A stretch of DNA of 62,940 bases from JBGPHT01 sp041484525 (GTDB taxonomy: Bacteria; Acidobacteriota; Terriglobia; Bryobacterales; Bryobacteraceae). The notes under the pieces are model-generated. The model did no database searches. It was not told the DNA's origin and saw nothing but the letters and a program-made list of their open reading frames with translations. Made by a program: the position numbers and the translations under genes. The stretch covers positions 1-62,940 of the forward strand of contig JBGPHT010000027.1 in assembly GCA_041484525.1 (NCBI GenBank), in the 5' to 3' direction. Positions 42,634 to 51,738 of this stretch are shown here, piece after piece (the stretch's first letter is position 1; every line of letters starts with the position of its first letter).

Positions 42634-44051
42634 TGACCGATCGAGGCCCTGGCGCCATCCAGCGACTCTGCCTTACTCAACTTAGGCCACTTGAATCCGT
42701 AGAACGCCACGAAAATAAAGCAAAACATGGGCACGATGAAACCGCGCGACATGTCGAACCTGTCGGCCACGTAACCCATCAGCTTGGGCAGGATGGCGCC
42801 ACCCATGATGGCCATCACGATGAACGCCGATGCCTTTTTCGCGCGCGCGCCCAGCCCGTAGATCCCGAGCGCAAAGATGGTCGGGAACATGATGGACATG
42901 AAGAAATAGCTGAGGAACACGCACGCCACCGACAGCCAGCCCAGCTTGAAGAAAACCAGCAGAGTCATCACCACGTTCAGCACGCCATAGAGCCCGAGAA
43001 CTCGGTGCGCGGCGAATTTCCGCAACAAACCGGCGCCCGTGAAACGGCCTGCCAGGAAGAACACAAAGCCCAGCGACGCCAGGTTCGAGGCGCCCTTGTT
43101 GCTGATCGAAAGAAGTCCGTCTTTATTGGTTTCAAACCACCCCAGGAGCCAGTCGTGCAAGAAGGAGGAACTGGCGCCGAGGCGGGTGATGGCCGCATCC
43201 CAGGAGGCGGGGATGGCGGGGACCTCGGCAGTCATGTAATTAATGAAGAAACTGAAAATGCCGGCCTGCGCGGCCACGTAGAAAAACTGCGCCGCCACCG
43301 CCATCACAAAATGCGGGTGCCCCCAGATGGAGTGCGACACGCCCGGCGCCGCATCGTCGAGACAATAGTCGTCCTTGGTCTTGATATCGGGAACATTAGC
43401 AAAGTAGAAAACAGCCGCCAGCACGATGACGACGACCCCGACGCCCACGTAAGGAATGTACAGCGTCTGGCTGCCGGTGCTGCGGCCCGCGGCGTCCTTG
43501 GAATAGAAATACATGCTGCCCACGATGGGCCCGAAAATCCAGCCGATACCGTTGCAGGATTGCGCCAGATTGATGCGCGTGGCCGCATACCGCGGATCGC
43601 CCAGCACAGTCGTGTAAGGGTTGGCGATGGTTTCGAGAAACGTGAGGCCGGTGGCGATGGCGCAAACTCCAACCAGGAACGCCACGAACGCGGTGGTGGA
43701 CGACACGCTGCCGGCATGTACCATAGCGTTGATATTGGTGGCCGGGATAAACCAGAATCCGCCCACCGCGACAATCAGCAGACCGACCACGATTCCACCC
43801 TTGTACCCCAGCTTGCTCGCCAGCCATCCCGCCGGCAGCGACATTAAGAAGTAGCCGAGATAGTGAGCGAACTGCACCCAGGCGGATTGCGACTTGCTCA
43901 GGCCCAATTCCTCCTGGAAATGTTTGTCCATTACGTCGATCATCCCGTTGCAGAATCCCCAAAGGAGAAACAGCGAGCTGACCAGGATGAACGTGAACAT
44001 CAGGTTCCTGCCGTCCTCGGCTATGAAGAGGCCCTTCTTGTTTGTGCTCAT
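42630..44051 (-). CDS. FucP-like sugar/H+ symporter (MFS, FHS family)
   Basis: 473 residues beginning MSTNKKGLFIAEDGRNLMF, with twelve predicted membrane helices. LLWGFCNGMIDVMDKHFQEELG, SAWVQFAHYLGYFLMSLPAGWLASKLGYKGG and FLETIANPYTTVLG are hallmarks of the fucose:H+ symporter group, including the NPY motif. It should import a neutral sugar with protons at the inner membrane. An upstream in-frame ATG at 44138 would add a tail that does not fit the family. Its neighbour is a sugar-acid dehydratase operon on the other strand, so a pentose or deoxy-sugar is plausible. Confidence 0.85.
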   Translation of the reverse strand: MSTNKKGLFIAEDGRNLMFTFILVSSLFLLWGFCNGMIDVMDKHFQEELGLSKSQSAWVQFAHYLGYFLMSLPAGWLASKLGYKGGIVVGLLIVAVGGFWFIPATNINAMVHAGSVSSTTAFVAFLVGVCAIATGLTFLETIANPYTTVLGDPRYAATRINLAQSCNGIGWIFGPIVGSMYFYSKDAAGRSTGSQTLYIPYVGVGVVVIVLAAVFYFANVPDIKTKDDYCLDDAAPGVSHSIWGHPHFVMAVAAQFFYVAAQAGIFSFFINYMTAEVPAIPASWDAAITRLGASSSFLHDWLLGWFETNKDGLLSISNKGASNLASLGFVFFLAGRFTGAGLLRKFAAHRVLGLYGVLNVVMTLLVFFKLGWLSVACVFLSYFFMSIMFPTIFALGIYGLGARAKKASAFIVMAIMGGAILPKLMGYVADRFDMSRGFIVPMFCFIFVAFYGFKWPKLSKAESLDGARASIGH

Positions 44052-44181
44052 GGCAATCGGAAACGATTCTAACAGGTCACACTGTAGCGCTATACTCGGT
44101 GTCGCAGCGCCGCGAGCCAGCGGCATCCGCTCCCTCACCGGCGCGGTTCTGTGATAACCTCAACAACCGTCCGGGTGAATC

Positions 44182-44649
44182 ATGAAACGAAAAATCACAC
44201 TCACGATCAACGGCAAACAGTATACAGACGAAGTCGAACCGAGGCTTCTGTTGATCCACTACATCCGCGAGATCGTCGGGCTCACCGGCCCGCACATCGG
44301 CTGCGAAACCTCCATCTGCGGCGCCTGCACGGTCCTGCTCGACGGCAGGGCGGTGAAGGCGTGCACCATGTTCGCCGTGCAGGCGGACGGACGGCAGGTG
44401 ATGACGATCGAGGGACTCGCCGGCGATGGCAAGCTCGATCCCCTGCAGGAGGCGTTCTGGAACGAGCACGGCCTGCAGTGCGGCTTCTGTACGCCGGGGA
44501 TGATTCTCACCGCGAAGCAGCTTTTGGCAGACAATCCGAATCCCACCGACCAGGAAATCCGCCACGGTCTCGAGGGCAATCTGTGCCGATGCACCGGCTA
44601 TCAGCACATCGTGAACGCGGTCCGGGCCGCGGCCAAGGCGGGGGCATAG
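44182..44649 (+). CDS. molybdenum hydroxylase small subunit, [2Fe-2S] (CoxS-type)
   Basis: 155 residues. The plant-type ferredoxin cluster is bound by Cys41, 46, 49 and 61 (GCETSICGACTVL), and the second cluster by Cys100, 103, 135 and 137 (CGFCTPGM and LCRCTGY). It passes electrons between the molybdenum site and the FAD subunit. It is the first gene of a four-gene run encoded in the order S-L-M-G, 3 bp before the large subunit gene. Confidence 0.93.
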   Translation: MKRKITLTINGKQYTDEVEPRLLLIHYIREIVGLTGPHIGCETSICGACTVLLDGRAVKACTMFAVQADGRQVMTIEGLAGDGKLDPLQEAFWNEHGLQCGFCTPGMILTAKQLLADNPNPTDQEIRHGLEGNLCRCTGYQHIVNAVRAAAKAGA

Positions 44650-44652
44650 GCA

Positions 44653-46983
44653 ATGGCGACCACAATTACCAAGCCCGAAACACTCGTCGGCAAGAGGATC
44701 CGGCGGCGCGAAGATCCGCGCTTGATTACCGGCACCGCCACCTACGTGGATGACGTGAAAATTCCCGGGATGCAATATGCGTGCATCGTGCGCAGCCCGC
44801 ACGCCGCCGCGAAGATCAAGGGTCTGAATGCTAAGGCCGCGCTGGATCATCCCGGCGTCGCCGCCGTATTCACCGGCGCCGACATCAAGGACCTGGGTCC
44901 GGTGCCGTGCGGCGCGTCTCTGCCCGGATTGCGCGTGCCGCACCATCATCTTCTGGCGCAGGACCGCGTGTATTTTCTGGGTCACCCGGTCGCCGTAGTC
45001 GTCGCCACCGATCGATACATCGCGCGCGATGCGGCGGATCTGGTGGAAGTGGATTACGAGCCGCTCGATGCTGTGGCCGATCCTGAAAAGGCGCTGGCGC
45101 CTGGTGCGCCCGCCGTGCATCCCGAGTGGCCCGACAACATCGCGTTCACGTATCACCAGGATGGCGGCGACATCGCGCAGGCTTTCCGCGAAGCCGACGT
45201 TGTTGTGAAGCAGCGCATCACCAGCCAGCGCCTGATCCCGACCGCCATGGAGACGCGCGGCGTCGTAGCCGATTGGCACTCGGGCGACCGGGCGCTCACG
45301 CTGTATACCTCGACGCAAATTCCACACCTCCTGCGGACGCTGGTGGCGGGCATCCTGGGCATGCGCGAAAATCACCTTCGCGTGATCGCTCCGGAAGTAG
45401 GCGGCGCCTTCGGGTCGAAGCTCAACGTCTACGCCGAAGAGGCGCTCATGGCCCACATCTCCATGCGGCTGAACAAGCCGGTGAAGTGGATCGAGTCGCG
45501 CCGCGAAAATTTCCTGTGCACCATCCACGGGCGCGGGCACGTCGACTATTACGAACTCGCGGCCAAGCGCGACGGCACCATGCTGGGGTTGAAGCTGAAA
45601 CTGATTCAGGACCTCGGCGCCTATCATCAACTACTCACGCCCGCCATTCCCACGCTCTCCGTAATCATGATGCCCGGCCTGTACAAGTGCAAAAGTATTT
45701 CGGCCGACATCGTGGGCGTGTTCACCAACGCCGTGCCGACCGACGCGTACCGTGGCGCCGGCCGGCCCGAGGCCACGCACGGCATCGAGCGCATGGTTGA
45801 CATCCTCGCCGCCGAACTGAAGATGGACCCGGCGGAACTCCGTCTCAAGAATTTTGTCCAGCCAGCCGAATTTCCGTATGCCACCGCAACCGGTCTCACC
45901 TACGACAGCGGAAACTACGCAGCGCCGCTTCAGAAGGCGCTGGACCAAGTGGAGTATCGGAAGCTGCGGCAGGAGCAGTCGAATGCGCGGGCACAAGGCA
46001 AGCTGATGGGTATCGGCATGTCGACATATGGCGAGCTCTGCGCCGCCGGTCCATCGCCGGCGCTCCCCGTCGGCGGATGGGAAGGCGCCACCGTGAAGGT
46101 CGAGCCGACCGGCAAAGTCACCGTGCTCACCGGCATTTCGCCGCACGGGCAAGGCGAAGAAACTTCGTTCGCTCAGATCGTGGGCGACGAATTGGGCGTC
46201 GACATCGACGACGTGGTGGTGCTGCATGGCGATACCACGCTGGTGCAGTACGGCATCGGCACGTTCGGCAGCCGCGGCCTGTCGGTCGGCGGCACGGCGC
46301 TGTACTTTGCGCTCCAGGAATTGAAAGCCAAAGTGAAAAAATTCGGCGCCCACATGCTTGCGTCAAATGACGTGACGCTGTCCGGTGGCACTTGCCGTGA
46401 TGAACGCAGCGGGAAATCGGTATCGTTCGCCGAGATCGCGACTGCGGCCTATCGCGGTATCCAGCTTCCTCCGAACACGCAGCCGGGGCTCGTGGCAACG
46501 TATTTTTGGGAACCGCCGAACTTCACCTTCCCGTTCGGCGCCCACATGGTGGTCACGGAAGTGGATCGCGAGACGGGCGCGATCGACATCCGGCGCTACA
46601 TCGCGGTAGACGATTGCGGCAACATCATCAACCCGCTGATCGTCGACGGGCAGGTGCATGGCGGAGTGGCGCAGGGCCTCGGTCAGGCGCTGTGGGAGGA
46701 GGCCGTGTACGACGACAACGGCCAACTGCTCACGGGCGAACTGACCGACTATGCGATTCCCAAAGCGCACTTCATGCCGTTCATCGAGAGCAGCCACACC
46801 ACCACACCCTCGCCGGTGAATCCGCTGGGCGTGAAAGGCATCGGCGAAGCAGGCACGATCGGCTGCTCGCCCGCCGTCGTGAACTCGGTGGTAGACGCGC
46901 TTTCCACGCTGGGCGTGCGGCACATCGATATGCCGCTCACGCCCGAAAAGATCTGGAAGCTGATTCAAGGAGGCCAGGCATGA
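44653..46983 (+). CDS. molybdenum hydroxylase large subunit (form II CoxL-like)
   Basis: 776 residues with the two molybdopterin-binding domains of the xanthine oxidase family. The active-site loop reads AYRGAGRPE near residue 366, which defines form II; true CO dehydrogenases have AYxCSFR. The catalytic glutamate lies in KGIGEAGTIG near the C-terminus. The enzyme hydroxylates an aldehyde or N-heterocycle, or oxidises a related substrate, with molybdenum cytosine dinucleotide. CO oxidation is not supported. Stop and next start overlap as ATGA. Confidence 0.92.
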   Translation: MATTITKPETLVGKRIRRREDPRLITGTATYVDDVKIPGMQYACIVRSPHAAAKIKGLNAKAALDHPGVAAVFTGADIKDLGPVPCGASLPGLRVPHHHLLAQDRVYFLGHPVAVVVATDRYIARDAADLVEVDYEPLDAVADPEKALAPGAPAVHPEWPDNIAFTYHQDGGDIAQAFREADVVVKQRITSQRLIPTAMETRGVVADWHSGDRALTLYTSTQIPHLLRTLVAGILGMRENHLRVIAPEVGGAFGSKLNVYAEEALMAHISMRLNKPVKWIESRRENFLCTIHGRGHVDYYELAAKRDGTMLGLKLKLIQDLGAYHQLLTPAIPTLSVIMMPGLYKCKSISADIVGVFTNAVPTDAYRGAGRPEATHGIERMVDILAAELKMDPAELRLKNFVQPAEFPYATATGLTYDSGNYAAPLQKALDQVEYRKLRQEQSNARAQGKLMGIGMSTYGELCAAGPSPALPVGGWEGATVKVEPTGKVTVLTGISPHGQGEETSFAQIVGDELGVDIDDVVVLHGDTTLVQYGIGTFGSRGLSVGGTALYFALQELKAKVKKFGAHMLASNDVTLSGGTCRDERSGKSVSFAEIATAAYRGIQLPPNTQPGLVATYFWEPPNFTFPFGAHMVVTEVDRETGAIDIRRYIAVDDCGNIINPLIVDGQVHGGVAQGLGQALWEEAVYDDNGQLLTGELTDYAIPKAHFMPFIESSHTTTPSPVNPLGVKGIGEAGTIGCSPAVVNSVVDALSTLGVRHIDMPLTPEKIWKLIQGGQA

Positions 46984-47825
46984 TTCCCCAGACATTCGAA
47001 TACACCTCGCCGGCGACCCTCCAGGAGGCATTGCAGCTTATCGCAGGCGGCGAGCGCAAAATCCTCGCCGGCGGCATGAGCCTGATCCCGATGATGAAGC
47101 TGCGGCTGGCCCTGCCGGAACATGTCGTCGACCTGAGCCGCGTGCCCGGTCTGAACGGAATCTCGGAAGCGGGCAGTTCGGTGAAAATCGGCGCCATGAC
47201 GACGCACCACGGAGTCGAATCGTCGCCGCTGATTCGCGCCAAGTGTCCGCTCCTGGCCGAGGCTGCGAGCCAGATCGGCGACATCCAGGTTCGCAACATG
47301 GGCACCATCGGCGGCAGCGTAGCGCATGCCGACCCAGCGGCCGACTATCCCGCGGCGCTAGTGGCCCTCGAGGCGCGCGTGCATCTGGTTTCGGCCGGTG
47401 GCGAGCGGACTGTGGCCGCGTCCGACTTCTTCCTCGAAGCTTTCACCACCGCCATCGAGCCCGGCGAGATCGTGCTCGATGTCGAGGTGCCGGTGGAGGA
47501 CAAGAGCGAAGGCTACCGCTACGAGAAAGTTCCGCATCCCGCGTCGGGATTCGCCGTGGTCGGCGTAGCCGTGCGGGTGAAGAAGACCGGCGGCAAGGTC
47601 ACGATGGCGCGCATCGGCGTCACCGGGATGAGCAGCCGCGCCTTCCGCGCGCGCGCCGCGGAAGCGCTTCTCGAAAGCGGCGCGGACGTCGCCAAGGCCG
47701 CGGCCGCGGTGGGCGAAGGCGAAGAGGCCAATGCCGACCTGTACGCGTCTTCCGCTTACCGGCGGCACCTGGCGCAGGTCTATGCGGCGCGCGCCATCGC
47801 CGCAGCCCTTTCGAGGGCATCGTGA
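46980..47825 (+). CDS. molybdenum hydroxylase FAD subunit (CoxM-type)
   Basis: 281 residues from ATG at 46980. The FAD-binding motifs ILAGGMSLIPMMKLRLA near the N-terminus and RNMGTIGGSVAHADPAADYP at about residues 101-120 are those of the CoxM/XdhB family, followed by the CO dehydrogenase flavoprotein C-terminal domain. It accepts electrons from the iron-sulfur subunit and passes them to the quinone pool or another carrier. Coupled to both neighbours by 4-bp overlaps. Confidence 0.93.
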   Translation: MIPQTFEYTSPATLQEALQLIAGGERKILAGGMSLIPMMKLRLALPEHVVDLSRVPGLNGISEAGSSVKIGAMTTHHGVESSPLIRAKCPLLAEAASQIGDIQVRNMGTIGGSVAHADPAADYPAALVALEARVHLVSAGGERTVAASDFFLEAFTTAIEPGEIVLDVEVPVEDKSEGYRYEKVPHPASGFAVVGVAVRVKKTGGKVTMARIGVTGMSSRAFRARAAEALLESGADVAKAAAAVGEGEEANADLYASSAYRRHLAQVYAARAIAAALSRAS

Positions 47826-48277
47826 AAATCGCGGGCAGCTACACGCTGCCCTTGCCCCAGGAGCGCGCCTATTATCTGCTGCAGGACCCCGCGATGCTGG
47901 CGAAGTGCATGCCCGGCTGCGAGGGTTTGGAACCGATCGGCGAGAACGAGTACCGGATGAAAATGAAGATGGCGCTCGCCGGAATGTCGGGCCTCTTCGA
48001 CGGCAAGGTGCGCACCACCGAGCAGAACCCGCTCTCGAGTTTCAAGCTGATCGTGGAAGGCTCGGGCAAGATCGGTTTCATGAAGGGCGAAGGCACGCTG
48101 GTGCTGGCTCCCGTCGATGGCGGAACCAGCGTCGCGTATGGCGGTGATGTGCAAGTGGGCGGCACCATCGCCGCGGTCGGCCAGCGCCTGATCGACGGCA
48201 CCACGAAAATGCTGATCAAGCGCTTCTTCGATAAACTAGCCCAAGAGGCCGCCGCCCAAACAGAGCCGCGACCGTAA
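47822..48277 (+). CDS. CoxG-type SRPBCC protein
   Basis: 151 residues from GTG at 47822 (GTGA overlap with CoxM). KIAGSYTLPLPQERAYYLLQDPAMLAKCMPGCEG is divided over the first 35 residues and is the classic start of CoxG/KD-like START-fold proteins, with a C-terminal helix IKRFFDKLAQEA. In CO dehydrogenase operons CoxG anchors the enzyme to the membrane; here it probably does the same for the form II enzyme or assists maturation. Confidence 0.88.
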   Translation: MKIAGSYTLPLPQERAYYLLQDPAMLAKCMPGCEGLEPIGENEYRMKMKMALAGMSGLFDGKVRTTEQNPLSSFKLIVEGSGKIGFMKGEGTLVLAPVDGGTSVAYGGDVQVGGTIAAVGQRLIDGTTKMLIKRFFDKLAQEAAAQTEPRP

Positions 48278-48285
48278 GGAAGCGG

Positions 48286-50172
48286 TTGGACACCATGCCC
48301 GAAAATCCCCTGTACGACATCCACACCCACGCCCCCGGCCCGTCCGGCTCACTCCCCATCACACCTGAAATGCTGCTGCAGCGCCCCTCGGGCGACCTTT
48401 TCGGGTGGGCCCAAAACGCCGGCATGGGCTGGGACCCGGCCGCGCTCGGCGGCAAAGAGTACCTCATCCTGAGCACCCACGGCGGCCTTCGCGCCGCCGA
48501 CGGCACTCCGGTCGCACTCGGCTTTCACACCGGTCACTGGGAAGTCGGGCTGCTGATGGACGCCGCCGCGAAAGAACTGAAATCCCTCGGCGCCGTCCCC
48601 TTCGCCGCCTACTGCACCGACCCGTGCGACGGCCGCACGCAGGGCACCACCGGCATGTTCGATTCCCTTCCCTACCGCAACGACGCCGCGTCCGTCTTCG
48701 GCCGCCTCATCCGCTCGCTGCCCACGCGGACCGGCGTGATCGGAATCGCGACCTGCGACAAGGGACTCCCCGCCATGATGATGGCGCTCGCAGCCGCGCG
48801 CGACTTCCCCGCGATCCTGGTGCCCGGCGGAGTGACGCTACTCGCCGAAGAGGGCGAGGACGCGGGCAAAGTGCAGTCCGCGGGCGCACGATTTTCGCGT
48901 GGCCAGATGACCCTCGAAGACGCCGCGCGCGACCTCTGCCGCGCCTGCGCCACGCCCGGCGGCGGATGCCAGTTTCTCGGAACCGCCGCCACGTCGCAGG
49001 TGGTGGGCGAAGCCCTCGGCATGTCGCTCGCGCACTCCGCGCTCTCGCCTTCCGGCCATCCCATCTGGATCGACATGGCGCGCCGCTCTGCTCGCGCCGT
49101 CTTCGAGCGCGGCGTCCTGATGCGCGACATCCTCACCGACGCCGCCGTACGCAATGCAATGGTGGCGCACGCCGCGTTTGGCGGATCCACCAACCTCATC
49201 CTGCACCTGCCGGCCATCGCCTTCTCCGCCGGCTTGAAGCGCCCAACCGTCGATGATTGGACGCGCATCAACCGCGAGACGCCGCGCCTGGTCGACGCGC
49301 TCCCCAACGGACCCAAGGGCCATCCGACGGTGCAAGTGTTCCTGGCCGGCGGCGTTCCGGAAGTGATGCTGCACCTGCGGCGTGCGGGCCTGCTCGAGAC
49401 CAGCGCGCTCACCGCCAGCGGCGAAACCCTCGATGCCGTGCTCGACTGGTGGGAGCAATCGGAACGGCGCCAAGCGCTGCGGCGCGTGTTGCTCGACCGC
49501 GACGGCGTCGACCCGGACAACGTGATCATGGACCCGGATAGCGCGCGCCGCCGCGGCCTGACCTCGACCGTCACATTTCCCAAAGGCAACCTGGCGCCCG
49601 GCGGATCGGTCATCAAGAGCACCTCCATCGACCCGAGTGTCGTGGATGCCGACGGCGTCTATCGCATGCGCGGTCCCGCGCGCGTATTCCTCTCCGAAAA
49701 GACCGCCGTCGCCGCCATCAAGACGGGAGCCATTCACGCCGGCGACGTGCTCGTGCTGATGTGCCGCGGCCCAATGGGTTCCGGCATGGAAGAGATTTTT
49801 GGCATCACGTCCGCGCTGCGCTATCTGGATTTCGGCAAGCACGTGGCCGTGATCACGGACGCCCGTTTCAGCGGCGTCTCCACCGGCGCCTGTATCGGCC
49901 ACATCACGCCCGAAGCCCTCGCCGGCGGCCCGATCGGCAAGGTGCGCGAGGGCGACATGATCGAGATCACGATCGACCGCATGAGGCTCGAGGGTACAGT
50001 AAACCTGATGGTCGATCCCGCAACGCGCCCACTACGTGAAGACCTCGCCCCCGACCCACTACTGCCCGGGCCGACTCGCCTGTGGGCCGCCTTACAAGAC
50101 GCCAGCGGTGGCACCTGGGGCGGCTGCGTATTCGACCCCGACGAAATCATCCGCAAGTTGAAACCGGCCTAA
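48286..50172 (+). CDS. D-xylonate dehydratase, YjhG/YagF-like (IlvD/Edd superfamily)
   Basis: 628 residues, the length of the YjhG/YagF group and longer than IlvD. ITPEMLLQRPSGDLFG, DPCDGRTQGTTGMFDSLPYR, ATCDKGLPAMMMALA and GGGCQFLGTAATSQVV carry the iron-sulfur cysteines; FSGVSTGACIGHITPEALAG is the substrate/Mg region. It should dehydrate D-xylonate to 2-keto-3-deoxy-D-xylonate in oxidative pentose catabolism. It lies 8 bp after CoxG, so the molybdenum enzyme upstream may oxidise a sugar aldehyde or downstream intermediate in the same route. Confidence 0.88.
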   Translation: MDTMPENPLYDIHTHAPGPSGSLPITPEMLLQRPSGDLFGWAQNAGMGWDPAALGGKEYLILSTHGGLRAADGTPVALGFHTGHWEVGLLMDAAAKELKSLGAVPFAAYCTDPCDGRTQGTTGMFDSLPYRNDAASVFGRLIRSLPTRTGVIGIATCDKGLPAMMMALAAARDFPAILVPGGVTLLAEEGEDAGKVQSAGARFSRGQMTLEDAARDLCRACATPGGGCQFLGTAATSQVVGEALGMSLAHSALSPSGHPIWIDMARRSARAVFERGVLMRDILTDAAVRNAMVAHAAFGGSTNLILHLPAIAFSAGLKRPTVDDWTRINRETPRLVDALPNGPKGHPTVQVFLAGGVPEVMLHLRRAGLLETSALTASGETLDAVLDWWEQSERRQALRRVLLDRDGVDPDNVIMDPDSARRRGLTSTVTFPKGNLAPGGSVIKSTSIDPSVVDADGVYRMRGPARVFLSEKTAVAAIKTGAIHAGDVLVLMCRGPMGSGMEEIFGITSALRYLDFGKHVAVITDARFSGVSTGACIGHITPEALAGGPIGKVREGDMIEITIDRMRLEGTVNLMVDPATRPLREDLAPDPLLPGPTRLWAALQDASGGTWGGCVFDPDEIIRKLKPA

Positions 50173-50175
50173 CAA

Positions 50176-51732
50176 CTACATCAAGCCGTACACATCCACA
50201 CCCTTCTTCGTCCCCACATAAACGCGCCCGTTCACCACCAGCGGCATACTGAATCGCAGCACCAATCCCGCCCGATCCCGTGCGCTCTTCTGCTCACTGT
50301 TGTAAAGCTCCCTCCCCACGTTACTCGCGTCGTACGCTCGCAGCACTGCCGGCCGATCGGGCGAGCGCCATCCTTTCTGCTCGATCACCCACACGATCCC
50401 ATCCCGCGTGCCGTTCGCCGAAATCATAGGCGTTGCCCCGGGGTCAATAAAAGAATCGGCGCCCGCTCCCGCCTCCACGAGTTGCCCATCCTTAATCGCG
50501 AAATCGCGCAGCACGTCATTGCTGCCCAGCACGTACACGTGACGATTCCAATATGCCGCCGCGCCCATCAGCATGCCCTTGAACCGGATCGTCTGCACCG
50601 CGTGGCTATTGCTCTCCGCGTGAAACTTCCCCATCTTGTCCCGATCCACCACGTACAGCACGCCGTTCTTCCCTCCCACGATCGCCAGGTGCGGATGCGC
50701 CCCCGCCTGATCGGGCAGCACCACCGGCCCACCCGACCCCAGGTCGGCGTCCTTCGCATTCATCTCCCGCTGATCGTAGGGCGTGAAGTAGTCGCGGATG
50801 GTCAAGTCCTTCCCGAGCTTCAGCAGCGTGTCGCCGTAGTCGCGGCCGCCCGTGTCGGCATCGAACTTGCCGTTGCCGGTGGCGACGTAAATGTTGCCCT
50901 CGGCATCCGCGGCCGGCCCCGCGTCGCCCTGCCAGATACCGCCCTCCTGCGCATCCGGGGAAACATTCAGCACCGCCTTCTGCTGCAGGCTGGCCGCGTC
51001 GTAGGCCATCACCCAACCGTGATAATCAGCCACGTCGCAGGCGGACGCCCACGTCAAGTACACGTTGCCATTCGCCAGCAGCAGCGCGGCCCGCGGATGA
51101 TCGCGCCGCGGATCGAACGGTACACGCCCACCCGACGCGCCATCTCCCGACCCCGGCACCGACGCCTTGATCTCGACCGGCCCGCCGAACTTCTCCGCCC
51201 CGGTCGTGATCGCCAGCGCGTGAAGCTTCTGCACATAACGGTACGAGCCCGCGAATCCCTGGTTCTGCCTGGTTCGCGCCAGCACATAGATGGTGCCGGT
51301 CGGCAGGTCGATCGTCGGCGTCGGAGTGATGCCGATTTCCGGCGTAATAAACGGACACGCCACATCGCGCGGCGTCAGCGGCTCTTCATCTTTTCCGGAG
51401 AGGTTCACCTGCCAGAGCGGTGTGGTGGGGCGCCCCTCGGCGTCGAACGCGTAGACGCTGTTGTGCTCCGTGGCCACGAAGATCGTGTTGTGCCGCCCCT
51501 GCCCGGGAACCTCGACATTCGGCACGTACAGCGGCTGAGCATAGATATCGCCGTCCACCGCCAGCCGGAAAGCCTTGCCGAAGTGTTCGGCGCGGACGTT
51601 GGCCGGCGTGAGGATGGTCTCGCGCAGATTGGCGCCGGTACGCGCGTTGTCATACTGCGCCGTGGTCACCTGGGCCGGAGCCGGCAAGCCGCCAGCCAGC
51701 GCTAGCGCTAGAGCGAGTGCGTTGTGAGACAT
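50176..51732 (-). CDS. secreted PQQ-type beta-propeller protein
   Basis: 518 residues. A short hydrophobic signal peptide (ALALALALAGGLPAPAQ) precedes a run of propeller blades with repeated patterns such as IFVATEHNSVYAFDAEG, GTIYVLARTRQNQ, GNVYLTWASACD, NIYVATGNGKFD and RVYVGTKKGVDVYG. These are outer-strand motifs of quinoprotein-like propellers. The calcium and PQQ ligands of true dehydrogenases are not evident, so a binding or scaffold role is as likely as redox activity. Convergent with the dehydratase gene, 3 bp apart. Confidence 0.75.
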   Translation of the reverse strand: MSHNALALALALAGGLPAPAQVTTAQYDNARTGANLRETILTPANVRAEHFGKAFRLAVDGDIYAQPLYVPNVEVPGQGRHNTIFVATEHNSVYAFDAEGRPTTPLWQVNLSGKDEEPLTPRDVACPFITPEIGITPTPTIDLPTGTIYVLARTRQNQGFAGSYRYVQKLHALAITTGAEKFGGPVEIKASVPGSGDGASGGRVPFDPRRDHPRAALLLANGNVYLTWASACDVADYHGWVMAYDAASLQQKAVLNVSPDAQEGGIWQGDAGPAADAEGNIYVATGNGKFDADTGGRDYGDTLLKLGKDLTIRDYFTPYDQREMNAKDADLGSGGPVVLPDQAGAHPHLAIVGGKNGVLYVVDRDKMGKFHAESNSHAVQTIRFKGMLMGAAAYWNRHVYVLGSNDVLRDFAIKDGQLVEAGAGADSFIDPGATPMISANGTRDGIVWVIEQKGWRSPDRPAVLRAYDASNVGRELYNSEQKSARDRAGLVLRFSMPLVVNGRVYVGTKKGVDVYGLM

Positions 51733-51738
51733 GGAACT

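Noticed and set aside
44653..46983. Aerobic carbon monoxide dehydrogenase
   Set aside because: The active-site loop is AYRGAGR (form II), not the AYxCSFR of proven CO-oxidising enzymes.
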